Shown: positions 35,289 through 44,287, counted from the first letter of the stretch. The stretch is 48,974 bases of DNA from a bacterium (GCA_035295165.1 DATGJN010000015.1:1-48974), one strand, 5' to 3'. Made by a program: numbers and translations. The notes: generated by a model not told the origin, from the sequence alone.

Positions 35289-35929
35289 CCGCGCCTCCCC
35301 AGCGCCTCGCGCGCCGGAGCCCCGGCGGGCCTCCGCGACGTCTTCGCGGCACGACGTCCGAGACCCCCGCGCATCCGCATCGCTCGAGCGGGCGCCACCA
35401 ACAGAGACTCGCCGGCGCGCGTGTACGTCCCCGACTTGCCTCCGGTCTTCCGGACCAACCGGATCCGACGGATCACCATGCCGCGCTCGATCGCCTTCAA
35501 CATATCGTACACCGTGAGACCGGCGACCGCGACCGCAACGAGCGCCTCCATCTCCGCGCCCGTGCGCCCGACCGTCCGGACCCGAGCCTCAATCTGCACG
35601 CACGACCGCCGGATGTCCGGGGTGAGATCCACAGAGACACCGGTCAACGGAATCGCGTGGCACAGCGGCACGAGCTCCCAGGTGCGCTTGGCGGCCGCGA
35701 TCGCCGCGACCTGTGCGACCGCGAGCGCGTCGCCTTTGCGTGCCGATCGGGAGGTAACCGCGCGCAGCGCGGCCCGCGTCATTCCGACCTCGCCGCGCGC
35801 CACCGCTTCGCGAACGGTCTCCGGCTTGTCGCCGACGTCCACCATGCGCGCCCGGCCGCGGGTGTCGAGATGCGTCAACCCGCGCACGCTCGAGCGGGGT
35901 CGTCGACGCGCGCCGGACCGGCGAGTCAT
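35285..35929 (-). CDS. moaC: Cyclic pyranopterin monophosphate synthase MoaC, 214 aa
   Basis: Second step of molybdopterin synthesis. LTHLDTRGRARMVDVGDKPETVREA opens the domain, followed by RKGDALAVAQVAAI, ELVPLCHAIPLTGVSVDL, GRTGAEMEALVAVAVAGLTVYDMLKA (the catalytic Asp/Lys) and KTGGKSGTY. These match the family closely. It carries about 16 extra basic residues before and 45 after the domain (RAMRMRGGLGRRAAKTS...), making it longer than the usual 160. ATG at 35929 overlaps the moeA stop by 4 bases. Confidence 0.93.
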   Translation of the reverse strand: MTRRSGARRRPRSSVRGLTHLDTRGRARMVDVGDKPETVREAVARGEVGMTRAALRAVTSRSARKGDALAVAQVAAIAAAKRTWELVPLCHAIPLTGVSVDLTPDIRRSCVQIEARVRTVGRTGAEMEALVAVAVAGLTVYDMLKAIERGMVIRRIRLVRKTGGKSGTYTRAGESLLVAPARAMRMRGGLGRRAAKTSRRPAGAPAREALGRRG

Positions 35930-37170
35930 GGAGGAAACAGGTGGACGTCGACCTCGGCGCCTTGGTCTACGGTCTCCTGCCCAGGCGGCACGACGACGAC
36001 GCCGTCCGCGCGGGTCATCGTCGTGATGATGCCCGACTTTCCGAGCAGCGGCACCGCCCACAACGCCTCTCCCCGCGTCTCGAGGTACACGCGAACGTGA
36101 TCTTCCCGGACGCCCGCCGACGGGACGCGGCGGTCCATCCGCGCCCGCACGACCTGCCCGAACGCGCGCGGCGCCTCGGCGCCGGCAAGACCCCGCAGCA
36201 TGGCGCGGACAAACACGTCGAAGATGACCATGCCGCTCACGGGGTTCCCCGGCAACCCGACGATCGGCGTGCCGTCCACGACCGCGAGGATCGTCGGTTT
36301 GCCCGGCTTGATGCTGACGCCGTGCACGATGACGCCGGGCTGGCCGAGCTCTCCGATGGCGCGCGCCACCGCGTCCTTCTCCCCCACCGACGTGCCGCCG
36401 CTGACGAGCACCAAGTCGCAGGACGCCCGCGCATCCGCGAGGGCGTGGAGCAGCACCTCGTACGTATCCTCGACGATGCCGTACGGCCGTGGTTCGCCGC
36501 CCTCCTGGCGGATCAGCGACGCGATCGCGTACGTATTCGCGTCGCGCACCTGCGCCGGGCCGGGACGGCGCGACGGCGGCACCACCTCGTCGCCGGTCGC
36601 GAGCACCGCGACGCGGGGCCGCACGAACACCTCGACCGCGACGATGCCGATCGCCGCGAGCAGCCCGACGTCCTGCGGCCGGAGGCGCACGCCGCGGCGG
36701 AGTGCGACGTCGCCCGCGCGCACGTCCTCGGCGCGGCGGATGATGTTGTCCCCAGGCCGCACGGGCCGCCCGACCGCGACGATGCCGTCGCCGCGGAGAT
36801 CGACGTCCTCCAGCATCACAACGGCGTCCGCGCCCGCCGGCAGCATGCCGCCGGTCGGAATACGGACCGTCCCCGCGGGCGCCACCGGGGTCTCCGCCGC
36901 CTCGCCCATCAGCACCTCGCCCGCCAGCGTGAGCGCCACGGGATCGCCCTCGCGGGCGCTGGCCACATCCTCGGATCGCACCGCGTACCCGTCCACCGTG
37001 GACCGATCGAACTCCGGCAGGTCCTCGGGCGCGACCGCGTCGCGCGCGAGGATGCGCCCAAACGCGGCCTCGAGCGCCACGCGCTCGGTCCCGCGAGGAC
37101 GGGGAGTGTACTGGCGGGCGAAGCGGGCCTTGGCCTCTTCGGGTGTGAGCAGTGTCGACAAACCGGGCAT
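35926..37170 (-). CDS. moeA: Molybdopterin molybdenumtransferase MoeA, 414 aa
   Basis: Inserts molybdate into adenylated molybdopterin. Features: DLPEFDRSTVDGYAVR (conserved N-terminal motif), VRIPTGGMLPAGADAVV, VAVLATGDEVV, DLVLVSGGTSVGEKD and GLPGNPVSGMVIFDVFV. ATG 37170 is chosen because the extended -10 at 37181-37189 would start transcripts close to it (leaderless). ATG 37179 is the alternative. First gene of the Mo-cofactor operon. Confidence 0.95.
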   Translation of the reverse strand: MPGLSTLLTPEEAKARFARQYTPRPRGTERVALEAAFGRILARDAVAPEDLPEFDRSTVDGYAVRSEDVASAREGDPVALTLAGEVLMGEAAETPVAPAGTVRIPTGGMLPAGADAVVMLEDVDLRGDGIVAVGRPVRPGDNIIRRAEDVRAGDVALRRGVRLRPQDVGLLAAIGIVAVEVFVRPRVAVLATGDEVVPPSRRPGPAQVRDANTYAIASLIRQEGGEPRPYGIVEDTYEVLLHALADARASCDLVLVSGGTSVGEKDAVARAIGELGQPGVIVHGVSIKPGKPTILAVVDGTPIVGLPGNPVSGMVIFDVFVRAMLRGLAGAEAPRAFGQVVRARMDRRVPSAGVREDHVRVYLETRGEALWAVPLLGKSGIITTMTRADGVVVVPPGQETVDQGAEVDVHLFPP

Positions 37171-37180
37171 CGCAAACATC

Positions 37181-37189
37181 AGTATAACA
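37181..37189 (-). promoter_or_regulatory. Extended -10 promoter for a probably leaderless moeA transcript
   Basis: Minus strand TGTTATACT at 37189-37181: TG, one base, TATACT. The expected start, 6-8 bases after the -10, falls within a few bases of the ATG at 37170. No Shine-Dalgarno fits in that space. Confidence 0.6.
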
Positions 37190-37223
37190 CAGGCCCCAGG
37201 GCGCGATGGTTCGGGCTCCGGCG

Positions 37224-38297
37224 TCACCCGAGGCGCCGTCCGATCTCCTCGCACAGCACCGCCGTGAACGCCCGCGTCCCGAGCGCGCCACCCATGTCGT
37301 GCGTCCGTCGCGCGGGATCCCGCAGCACGGCGTCCACCGATCGCTCGATCGCCTGCGCTCCGTGCGCGAGCCCGTCGATGCCACGCGTTCGCGCGATCCA
37401 ATCGAGCAGCATCGCCGCTGAGAGCACGAGGGCGATCGGGTTGGCCCGATCGTGTCCGGCGATGTCCGGCGCGGATCCGTGCTGCGCCTGCGCCACGCAG
37501 CGCGCGTCGCCCGCGTTGATCGCCGCGCCGAGCCCCAGGCTGCCGGACAGTTCCGAGGCTTCGTCGGAAAGGATGTCCCCGAACATGTTCGTGGTCACCA
37601 CCACGTCGAACCGCCGAGCGTCGCGCACAAGCAGCGCCGCCATCGAGTCGATCAGCTGCTCCGCGTACGCCACGTCCGGATACGCCTCGGCGACCGCGCG
37701 CACCTCGCGCAGGAACAGCGACTCGGACACCCTGAGCACGTTGACCTTGTGCACCGCGGTCACCGTGCGGCGCCGACGCCGCGCGATCTCGAACGCCGCC
37801 TGCGCGATCCGCCGGGAGCCGCTCGCCGTGACCTTGCGTATCGCGAGCGCGACGTCCGCCGTGGGCATGAACTCCCCGCTCCCCCAGTACATGTTTCGAT
37901 CGGCGTAGAATCCTTCCGTGTTTTCGCGCACAATCACCAGGTCCATCGGGGTGCGGCCGTAGTACGGCAGGCCCTCGCGCGAACGTGCGGGGCGGATGTT
38001 GGCATAGAGGTCGAAGGCGACCCGCAGTTCGGCGGACACGTTGACGCCGCCTTCCGCGCGCGGGGGATAGTCGGAGTGGGACACGGGGCCGAGCACGACA
38101 CCATCGGCCTGCCGCGCGGCCTCCAGCACCGATGCGGGCAGCGTCGTGCCGTCGCGCCGGAGGCGAGCGAGACCGATCTCGTGGGTCTCGAGCGTCAGAT
38201 CGAGGGACAGCCTGCGGTTCACGAGATCCAGCACCCCGACCGTGGCGTCCGAGATCTCCGGACCGATGCCGTCACCGGGCAACACGACGAGGCGCAT
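37224..38297 (-). CDS. Beta-decarboxylating dehydrogenase (isocitrate/isopropylmalate/tartrate family), 357 aa
   Basis: NAD(P)-dependent oxidative decarboxylase of a 3-substituted malate. GDGIGPEI opens the chain, LYANIRPARS carries substrate-binding arginines, VIVRENTEGFYA and the Tyr region, HKVNVLRVSES, and VVTTNMFGDILSDEASELSGSLGLG with the metal-binding aspartates. The substrate-specificity loop (GVNVSAELRVAFDL) does not match canonical LeuB or Icd closely. Tartrate dehydrogenase, homoisocitrate dehydrogenase or NAD-isocitrate dehydrogenase are possible. ATG at 38297 follows AAGGAGG. No leucine or lysine genes are adjacent. Confidence 0.88.
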   Translation of the reverse strand: MRLVVLPGDGIGPEISDATVGVLDLVNRRLSLDLTLETHEIGLARLRRDGTTLPASVLEAARQADGVVLGPVSHSDYPPRAEGGVNVSAELRVAFDLYANIRPARSREGLPYYGRTPMDLVIVRENTEGFYADRNMYWGSGEFMPTADVALAIRKVTASGSRRIAQAAFEIARRRRRTVTAVHKVNVLRVSESLFLREVRAVAEAYPDVAYAEQLIDSMAALLVRDARRFDVVVTTNMFGDILSDEASELSGSLGLGAAINAGDARCVAQAQHGSAPDIAGHDRANPIALVLSAAMLLDWIARTRGIDGLAHGAQAIERSVDAVLRDPARRTHDMGGALGTRAFTAVLCEEIGRRLG

Positions 38298-38615
38298 CGC
38301 GCCCGCCCTCCTTCCAGCGCGGCTCTACGCCGGGGTCCGCACCGTGGTGCCCGCGGAGGCGGCCGAGCCCGCTACCGCACGGTATCTCCGCAGCGAAATG
38401 GGCAATTCCCTCCTTGGATGCGCGGGACGCCCACGATGGATGTCGGCGTTGCACCTCATTGCGGGCACGGATCGTAACGAAAACGCCGCGAGCGGGGACG
38501 GGAACGGTCGGCGCCGAACGAGGAGTGATGCGCCGTGCCCCCGAACAGGAGCGGCGACCGGAGCGCGCGGGTCGGCCGGTGCGCCCGGACGAGTTTCGGG
38601 AGGGGCAACACGCCG
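38298..38615. other. 318-base divergent region between the dehydrogenase and pckA
   Basis: Contains the ribosome binding sites of both genes (AAGGAGG on the minus side, GGGAGGGG on the plus side) and a short GCACC-GT-GGTGC dyad near 38339-38350. No clear sigma-70 promoter and no small gene is visible. Confidence 0.4.
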
Positions 38616-40454
38616 ATGGTCAAGGAACTCGTCAAGAACCAGTCCCTACTCCAGTGGGTCGACGAGATCGCCGCGCTGTGCAAGCCGGACAAGATCCACT
38701 GGTGCGACGGCTCCCAGGAAGAGTACGACCGCCTGACCGACCTCCTGGTCCGGCAGGGGACGCTGCAGCGCCTCAACCCGGCGAAGCGCCCGAACTCGTT
38801 CGCCGCGTTCTCGGATCCCGGCGACACCGCGCGGGTCGAGAACCGCACGTTCATCTGCACGACCCGAAAACAAGACGCCGGGCCCACCAACAACTGGATC
38901 GAGCCGCAGCAGATGAAGCGCACTCTCCGGGCGCTGATGGACGGGTGCATGCGCGGTCGCACCATGTACGTCGTGCCGTTCAGCATGGGGCCCCTCGGGT
39001 CCCCGCTTGCACAGATCGGGGTGCAGCTCACCGATTCCGCGTACGCCGTCGCCAACATGCGCATTATGACGCGCATGGGCCAGCCCGTCCTGGACGTGCT
39101 CGCCGACGGCGCGTTCGTCAAATGCCTGCACAGCGTCGGCGCCCCGCTGCGGCCCGGCCAGCCGGACGTGCGGTGGCCGTGCAACGAGACGAAGTACATC
39201 GTGCACTACCCCGAAGAGCGCGCGATCGTCTCCTACGGCAGCGGGTACGGCGGCAACGCGCTCCTCGGCAAGAAGTGCCTCGCGCTGCGCATCGCGTCGT
39301 GGATGGCGCGCGACCACGGCTGGCTCGCCGAGCACATGGTGTTGATGGGCGTCACCTCACCCGAGGGCGAGAAGACGTACGTCGCCGCCGCATTCCCGAG
39401 CGCGTGCGGGAAGACGAACTTCGCGATGCTGGTGCCGCCGGAGCACTTCCGCCGCCAGGGCTGGAAGGCGACGACGCTCGGCGACGACATCGCGTGGATC
39501 CGACCGGGGCCCGACGGTCAGTTGTACGCGATCAACCCCGAGACGGGGTTCTTCGGGGTCGCGCCGGGCACGAACGAGACGACGAACCCCAACATCATGG
39601 CCACGATCAGCAAGAACACGATCTTCACGAACACCGCGCTGACCGCGGACGGTGACGTGTGGTGGGAAGGCCTGACCAACGAGCCGCCCGCCGGGCTGAT
39701 CGACTGGCAGGGCAACCCCTACGACCCGGACAGCGGGAAGCCGGCGGCGCACCCGAACGCCCGCTTCACTGCGCCCGCGAGCCAGTGCCCGTCGATCGAT
39801 CCTGAGTTTGAGAACCCGAACGGCGTCCCGCTGACCGCGTTGATCTTCGGCGGCCGTCGTACCACGACGGTGCCGCTCGTCTATCAGGCGGTCAACTGGA
39901 ACTACGGGATCTACCTCGCCGCGACGATGGGGTCGGAGACGACCGCGGCGGCGGAGGGATCGGTGGGCCGCGTCCGCCGCGACCCGTTTGCGATGCTGCC
40001 GTTCTGCGGGTATCACATGGGGGACTTCTTCAACCACTGGCTCCAGTTCGGCCGCGAACTGCCGAACCCGCCGCGGATTTTCGGCGTCAACTGGTTCCGC
40101 AAGGACAAGGACGGCCGGTTCCTGTGGCCAGGGTTCGGTGAGAACATGCGCGTCCTGAAGTGGATCGTGGACCGGTCTCGCGGCCGCGGGTACTCGGTGG
40201 AGAGCCCGATCGGCTGGATGCCGCGGTACGACGACCTCGACTGGGGCGGGCTCGAGGGCGTCACCCGGGAACAGTTCGAGCAGCTCATGGCGGTGGACCG
40301 CGAGGCGTGGACGCAGGAACTGTTGTCCCATGAGGAGCTGTTCGCGCAGCTGTACGACAAGCTGCCGAAGGAACTGATCTTCATCAGGGAGCTGACCCTG
40401 TCGAGCCTGTGGCGATCGCCGGAACACTGGCGCCTCGCGCCGGAGCGAGCATAG
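38616..40454 (+). CDS. pckG: Phosphoenolpyruvate carboxykinase (GTP), 612 aa
   Basis: Gluconeogenic enzyme converting oxaloacetate and GTP to PEP. The nucleotide loop is PSACGKTN (residues 261-268) with the reactive Cys264 characteristic of GTP-type enzymes. [12 protein letters not shown], the metal-site [20 protein letters not shown]-like [14 protein letters not shown] and [14 protein letters not shown] are present. Length fits the family. ATG 38616 after GGGAGGGG is preferred over the frame that opens at 38535. A GC hairpin follows the stop. Confidence 0.97.
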   Translation: MVKELVKNQSLLQWVDEIAALCKPDKIHWCDGSQEEYDRLTDLLVRQGTLQRLNPAKRPNSFAAFSDPGDTARVENRTFICTTRKQDAGPTNNWIEPQQMKRTLRALMDGCMRGRTMYVVPFSMGPLGSPLAQIGVQLTDSAYAVANMRIMTRMGQPVLDVLADGAFVKCLHSVGAPLRPGQPDVRWPCNETKYIVHYPEERAIVSYGSGYGGNALLGKKCLALRIASWMARDHGWLAEHMVLMGVTSPEGEKTYVAAAFPSACGKTNFAMLVPPEHFRRQGWKATTLGDDIAWIRPGPDGQLYAINPETGFFGVAPGTNETTNPNIMATISKNTIFTNTALTADGDVWWEGLTNEPPAGLIDWQGNPYDPDSGKPAAHPNARFTAPASQCPSIDPEFENPNGVPLTALIFGGRRTTTVPLVYQAVNWNYGIYLAATMGSETTAAAEGSVGRVRRDPFAMLPFCGYHMGDFFNHWLQFGRELPNPPRIFGVNWFRKDKDGRFLWPGFGENMRVLKWIVDRSRGRGYSVESPIGWMPRYDDLDWGGLEGVTREQFEQLMAVDREAWTQELLSHEELFAQLYDKLPKELIFIRELTLSSLWRSPEHWRLAPERA

Positions 40455-40483
40455 CGCCAGCCATCTCGGCCTCTCCGCACGCA

Positions 40484-40516
40484 TCGCGGCCGCTCCCGCC
40501 GGGGGGGCGGCCGCGA
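40484..40516 (+). terminator. GC hairpin after pckG
   Basis: 10-bp perfect stem TCGCGGCCGC (40484-40493) with GCGGCCGCGA (40507-40516) and a 13-base loop, 30 bases after the stop. No T run. Confidence 0.55.
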
Positions 40517-40757
40517 CGTGTGTGGGCGGGAACGTCGGCGACGTCAAGCGCCACCCAACGAGCGCCCGCGCCTCGATCGGACCCAGCGTGCGTTGCATGG
40601 TGACCGCCGCCCGTGTGCTGGGGCAGGCTCCCGCATGCGCGACGGCGCGCGGGCGTGTCAATCCCCCCACACCTCGACCCGACCGAAGCGGCCGGTCGAG
40701 ACGGTGTGGCGGGTCGCCGCCTCTGCCCACGTCCGACACCGGGAGCGCCGGGCAGGA

Positions 40758-40790
40758 TTGACACATGCACCCGCGGCTGCTACATGTGTC
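40758..40790 (+). promoter_or_regulatory. Sigma-70 promoter with overlapping 8-bp dyad (autoregulatory operator candidate) of the DtxR gene
   Basis: TTGACA (40758-40763), 17 bases, TACATG (40781-40786). GACACATG (40760-40767) and CATGTGTC (40783-40790) form a perfect 8-bp inverted repeat with a 15-base spacer that covers both promoter elements. The core CRYATG is shared with the NRAMP promoter dyad. Confidence 0.7.
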
Positions 40791-40822
40791 TTGTACCGTC
40801 GAGAGCGCATCGGGAGAAGTGT

Positions 40823-41470
40823 ATGCCCCTCATCACCGGCGTGATGGAAGACTACCTCAAGGCGGTGTACAAGCTGCAGCAGGGACGCGGCGCCGTCGCG
40901 ACGTCAGACCTCGCGAAGGAACTCCGCGTGGCGCCGGCGACGGTGACCGCGATGGTGCAGCGGTTGGCGCGCTTGAAGCTCGTCTCGTATCACCGGTATC
41001 GTGGGCTCACCCTGACCACGGCGGGTCAACGCATCGCGCTGGAAACGATTCGGCATCATCGGTTGATCGAGCTGTACCTCGCGCAACACTTAGGGGTCAA
41101 CCTCGACAAGGTGCACGACGAAGCGGAGAAGATGGAGCACGTGCTTTCCGACGATGTAGAGCTCCGCATGGCGGCCGCGTTGGGAGACCCCACGACGGAC
41201 CCGCACGGCGATCCGATTCCGTCGGCGGAGGGGACGATCCGCGACGTGCGGTATCCCGACCTGACCACGTTTGCTCCGGGCGCAACCGGCGTGGTGGCGC
41301 GCGTGAGCGACCGCGATCCCGCATCGCTGCGCCGCCTGGCCGAACTGGGCGTGCTCCCCGGGGTCAGACTCACAGTCTTGGCACAACGGAGCAGCGGATG
41401 CCGCGTAGAAATCGAGGGGCGCCACGTTACCCTGCCGCGAGCGCTCTGCGGCGACGTGTACATCCAGTAG
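40823..41470 (+). CDS. DtxR/MntR-family metal-dependent transcriptional regulator, 215 aa
   Basis: Metal-activated repressor controlling Mn or Fe uptake. Residues 4-65 are the winged helix (MEDYLKAVYKLQQGRGAVATSDLA, APATVTAMVQRL), 66-140 the metal-binding and dimerisation domain (RHHRLIELYLAQHLGV, HDEAEKMEHVLSDDV, HGDPIP), and 150-215 an SH3-like FeoA domain as in IdeR/DtxR. ATG at 40823 has GGGAG upstream; the frame open to 40613 crosses the promoter. Metal-ligand residues (Glu/His in KMEHVLS and HGDP) are kept. It is placed before an NRAMP transporter, which suggests Mn control. Confidence 0.93.
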   Translation: MPLITGVMEDYLKAVYKLQQGRGAVATSDLAKELRVAPATVTAMVQRLARLKLVSYHRYRGLTLTTAGQRIALETIRHHRLIELYLAQHLGVNLDKVHDEAEKMEHVLSDDVELRMAAALGDPTTDPHGDPIPSAEGTIRDVRYPDLTTFAPGATGVVARVSDRDPASLRRLAELGVLPGVRLTVLAQRSSGCRVEIEGRHVTLPRALCGDVYIQ

Positions 41471-41831
41471 CACAGAAGCGCCGCCGCACGCCTGGATTCG
41501 AGTGCCCTCGTCTTTGCCCGCTTCGCGCGGCCCGCGTGCTATCGGTGGCCGCCACCCACGACCGCACGATCTGGCAGGTGCCTCGGGGAGCCTCTCGCGC
41601 TGCCGCGCTCAATCGCAGAGATTCGGGGTTGACAAACTCCTTTCGTATGCTCTAAATTAATTTCATACGATCGTGGCCCGACATTACGGTTGTGCTCGAA
41701 TCGTGCGCTGTCATCAGCCTCGCTGCTTCGCCGGAAGCGGGGCGGTCGTGGTCCACGCAGGGAATGCATCGCTGCGGGTCCCGGCAACAGCACTGTCTAG
41801 CCTGGCGCGACGTAACGCTGGAGGGGAAGCC
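41471..41831. other. 361-base region with the NRAMP promoter, dyad and long leader
   Basis: Holds the promoter and dyad at 41629-41670, followed by about 165 bases of leader. The leader has some potential stems but does not show the conserved loops of the Mn-sensing yybP-ykoY riboswitch. No gene is supported. Confidence 0.5.
41629..41670 (+). promoter_or_regulatory. Sigma-70 promoter with 7-bp dyad operator before the NRAMP transporter
   Basis: TTGACA at 41629-41634 and an AT-rich -10 zone at 41651-41658 (TCTAAATT). TCGTATG (41643-41649) and CATACGA (41664-41670) are a perfect inverted repeat with a 14-base spacer centred on the -10. Repressor binding there would block transcription. The AT-rich patch is exceptional in this sequence. 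Confidence 0.72.
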
Positions 41832-43151
41832 GTGGCACGAGAGTATTCCGAGGTGAACATCAGCGCGCTGCCGCACCCAAAAGTCCAACTCGCGGCTCGC
41901 GACGCGATCGAGGGGAAAACCCGCGGGCTGCGCGCGATCCTGCCTTTTGTCGGGCCCGCCTTCATTGCGTGCATCGCCTATATCGACCCGGGGAACTTTG
42001 CCACGAACATCCAGGGCGGAGCGCAGTTTGGGTACGCCCTCCTCTGGGTTGTGTTGATGGCGAACCTGATGGCGATGCTGATTCAAAGCCTCGCGGCCAA
42101 GCTGGGGATCGCGACGGGTCTGAACCTCGCCGAGATGTGCCGCGCCCGCTTCGCACCGTGGGTGAGCTACGTCCTCTGGATCACCCAGGAGATCACGGCG
42201 ATGGCAACCGACCTCGCCGAGGTCCTCGGGGCCGCAATCGGGATCACCCTGCTCACGGGGATTCCCATGTTCACCTCCGCGCTGATCACCGGGATCGGCG
42301 TGTTCGTGATCCTGGCGCTCCAGGGCAACGGGTTTCGCCAGCTCGAGGCGTTCATCGGCGGCTGCGCGGGCGCGATCGCGCTGTGCTATGTGGCGGAGAC
42401 GTTCCTCGCCAAGCCGGACTGGGGGCAGGTCGCCCTGCACAGCGTGGTTCCCAGCTTGCCGGGGAACAACGCGGTCCTGCTGGCGGTAGGCATCATCGGC
42501 GCGACGGTCATGCCGCACGTGATCTACTTACACTCGGGTCTGACCCAGGGCCGCATCGTCCCGACGACCGAAGACGAAGCACGACGAATCTTCAATTTCA
42601 ACAAGATCGACGTCATCGTGGCGATGACGCTGGCGGGTTTGGTGAACATGGCGATGCTGTTCATGGCGGCCAAGGTGTTCCACTTTACCGGCCACGCCGA
42701 CGTTGCCGATATCAATTCAGCGTACAAGACGTTGACGCCGCTTCTGGGTGGCGCGTCGGCACTGCTCTTCGGCATCTCCCTCATTGCCTCCGGGATCTCG
42801 AGCTCGCACGTCGGGACAATGGCGGGCCAGGTGGTCATGCAGGGGTTCGTCAACTTTCGAATCCCGATCTGGCTCCGGCGGCTCGCGACGCTGATCCCAG
42901 CACTCGCGGCGATCTATCTGGGCCTGAACCCGACCATGACCCTTGTGGTCAGTCAAGTCGTCCTCAGCTTCACCCTCCCCATCCCGGTGATCACCCTGAT
43001 CGTCTTCACGCGCAATCGTGCCCTCATGGGGAAGCTCGTGAACCACCCGGCCGTGACGGCGCTGGCCATCGGCTGCGCCGCGATCATCCTGCTGCTGAAC
43101 GTGGTCCTGCTCTACCAGACCTTCGGGGGGCAGCTCCCGACGTTTGGGTGA
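41832..43151 (+). CDS. NRAMP-family divalent metal transporter (MntH-like), 439 aa
   Basis: Proton- or ion-driven Mn2+/Fe2+ importer with about 11 membrane helices. The metal site is visible: IDPGNFATNIQGG in helix 1 (DPGN motif) and VMPHVIYLHS in helix 6 (MPH motif). GTG at 41832 follows GGAGGGG at 5 bases; the frame open to 41673 lies in the leader. It follows the DtxR-type gene and its promoter has a similar dyad. The next gene, a universal stress protein, starts 3 bases after the stop. Confidence 0.93.
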   Translation: MAREYSEVNISALPHPKVQLAARDAIEGKTRGLRAILPFVGPAFIACIAYIDPGNFATNIQGGAQFGYALLWVVLMANLMAMLIQSLAAKLGIATGLNLAEMCRARFAPWVSYVLWITQEITAMATDLAEVLGAAIGITLLTGIPMFTSALITGIGVFVILALQGNGFRQLEAFIGGCAGAIALCYVAETFLAKPDWGQVALHSVVPSLPGNNAVLLAVGIIGATVMPHVIYLHSGLTQGRIVPTTEDEARRIFNFNKIDVIVAMTLAGLVNMAMLFMAAKVFHFTGHADVADINSAYKTLTPLLGGASALLFGISLIASGISSSHVGTMAGQVVMQGFVNFRIPIWLRRLATLIPALAAIYLGLNPTMTLVVSQVVLSFTLPIPVITLIVFTRNRALMGKLVNHPAVTALAIGCAAIILLLNVVLLYQTFGGQLPTFG

Positions 43152-43154
43152 TCG

Positions 43155-44186
43155 GTGGCGCCGAGCCGCGAGCCGAGGATGATGTCTGCGCCGCACCACC
43201 TGGGACCAACGCAGGAACCGAGGCCGCGTGCGGCCGCCGTGACCGTGCCAGTCACGGTGCAGCGGCTGGTGGTGTCGCTCGATGGGTCGCGTCTCGCCGA
43301 AGCCGTGCTCCCGATCGCCGCGCGGCTCGCCGAGGCGTTCGGTGCGACGATTGCGTTGCTCCACGTGATCGAGCAGGATGCGCCGTTCCGCGTTCACGGG
43401 GAGCCCCATTTGGCCACCCGGTTGGACGCGGAAACGTACCTGGCCGAGCTCGCACGCCAGCTCGCGGCGACCGGCTGCCTCGTCGAGTACCACGTCCATG
43501 AAGTGCCGGTCGGGAACGTCGCGCAGAGCATCGCCGCCCACGCCGAGGAGCAGCGGAGCGATCTCGTGCTCCTGAGCACGCACGGAGCCGGGGGCATCCG
43601 GGATGTGCTCTGGGGGTCCATCGCCCAGCAGGTGCTGCAGCTGAGTCAGCGCTCGACGCTGCTCGTGCGGGCGCGCGCCAATACACAGGCCGCCCCGGTG
43701 TTCACCCCGCGGACCATCATGGTGTCGCTCGACGGGACCGCCGCCGCGGAGGCCGCGCTCCCGCTCGCCCGCACCCTGGCGCGCGCGCTGGACGTGCACC
43801 TCCGCCTCGTGATGGTTGTCCCGACACTGGAAACCGTCGAGGGCAGGCAGTTCCCGCAGGCCACGTTTCTGCCGAGTGCGACCCGCGTGCTCCTGGATGC
43901 TCAGGGGGAGCAAGCCATGGCCTACTTGGAACACCTGGCGGCGTCCATGCGATCAACGGGAGTGCCCACCTTCGCTGAAGTGCGTCGCGGGGGCCCCGTG
44001 GCGGAACTGGCATCCGACGCCGCCGAGCACGCGGACGGTCTCGTTGTGGTCGCCACCCACGGCCGGGCGGGACTGCAGGCGATCTGGTCTCCGAGCGTGG
44101 CGGCGCGACTCTTGAAGCGCACGCAGGCGCCCGTCCTCCTCGTGCCGATCGTCGAGCCGGACTATCGCTCAGCGATCCTCTCCTAA
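43155..44186 (+). CDS. Tandem universal stress protein, about 343 aa
   Basis: Two UspA domains (about residues 35-175 and 185-335). The first has VVSLDGSRLAEAVLP at its start and the ATP-loop STHGAGGIRDVLWGS, which keeps the G-9x-GS end. The second has MVSLDGTAAAEAALP and ATHGRAGLQAIWSPS, in which the final Gly is Pro, so it may not bind ATP. GTG 43155 or ATG 43179/43182 may be the start; the first 30 residues are not conserved. Probably co-transcribed with the NRAMP gene. Confidence 0.88.
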   Translation: MAPSREPRMMSAPHHLGPTQEPRPRAAAVTVPVTVQRLVVSLDGSRLAEAVLPIAARLAEAFGATIALLHVIEQDAPFRVHGEPHLATRLDAETYLAELARQLAATGCLVEYHVHEVPVGNVAQSIAAHAEEQRSDLVLLSTHGAGGIRDVLWGSIAQQVLQLSQRSTLLVRARANTQAAPVFTPRTIMVSLDGTAAAEAALPLARTLARALDVHLRLVMVVPTLETVEGRQFPQATFLPSATRVLLDAQGEQAMAYLEHLAASMRSTGVPTFAEVRRGGPVAELASDAAEHADGLVVVATHGRAGLQAIWSPSVAARLLKRTQAPVLLVPIVEPDYRSAILS

Positions 44187-44287
44187 GACGCGGTCCCGGC
44201 CTTCCGTCGCCGGCAGACTCGACACCGCTGACCGCCCGTCGCGGTGCGAGGCGGCGGGCACCGGCGTCCCCACGAGCGGCCCTCGGG

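Larger units (their letters stand above)
40455..40822. other. 368-base region holding the pckG hairpin and the dtxR promoter
   Basis: No gene with support. It contains the hairpin at 40484-40516 and the promoter/dyad at 40758-40790. The middle (40520-40740) is GC-rich and shows nothing I recognise. Confidence 0.5.

Noticed and set aside
32620-35517. 965-codon plus-strand open frame
   Set aside because: Antisense shadow of the ABC-F, mogA and thioesterase genes. Same low-complexity composition.
41670-41831. yybP-ykoY manganese riboswitch in the NRAMP leader
   Set aside because: The leader is long enough, but the conserved loop sequences of that class are not present.
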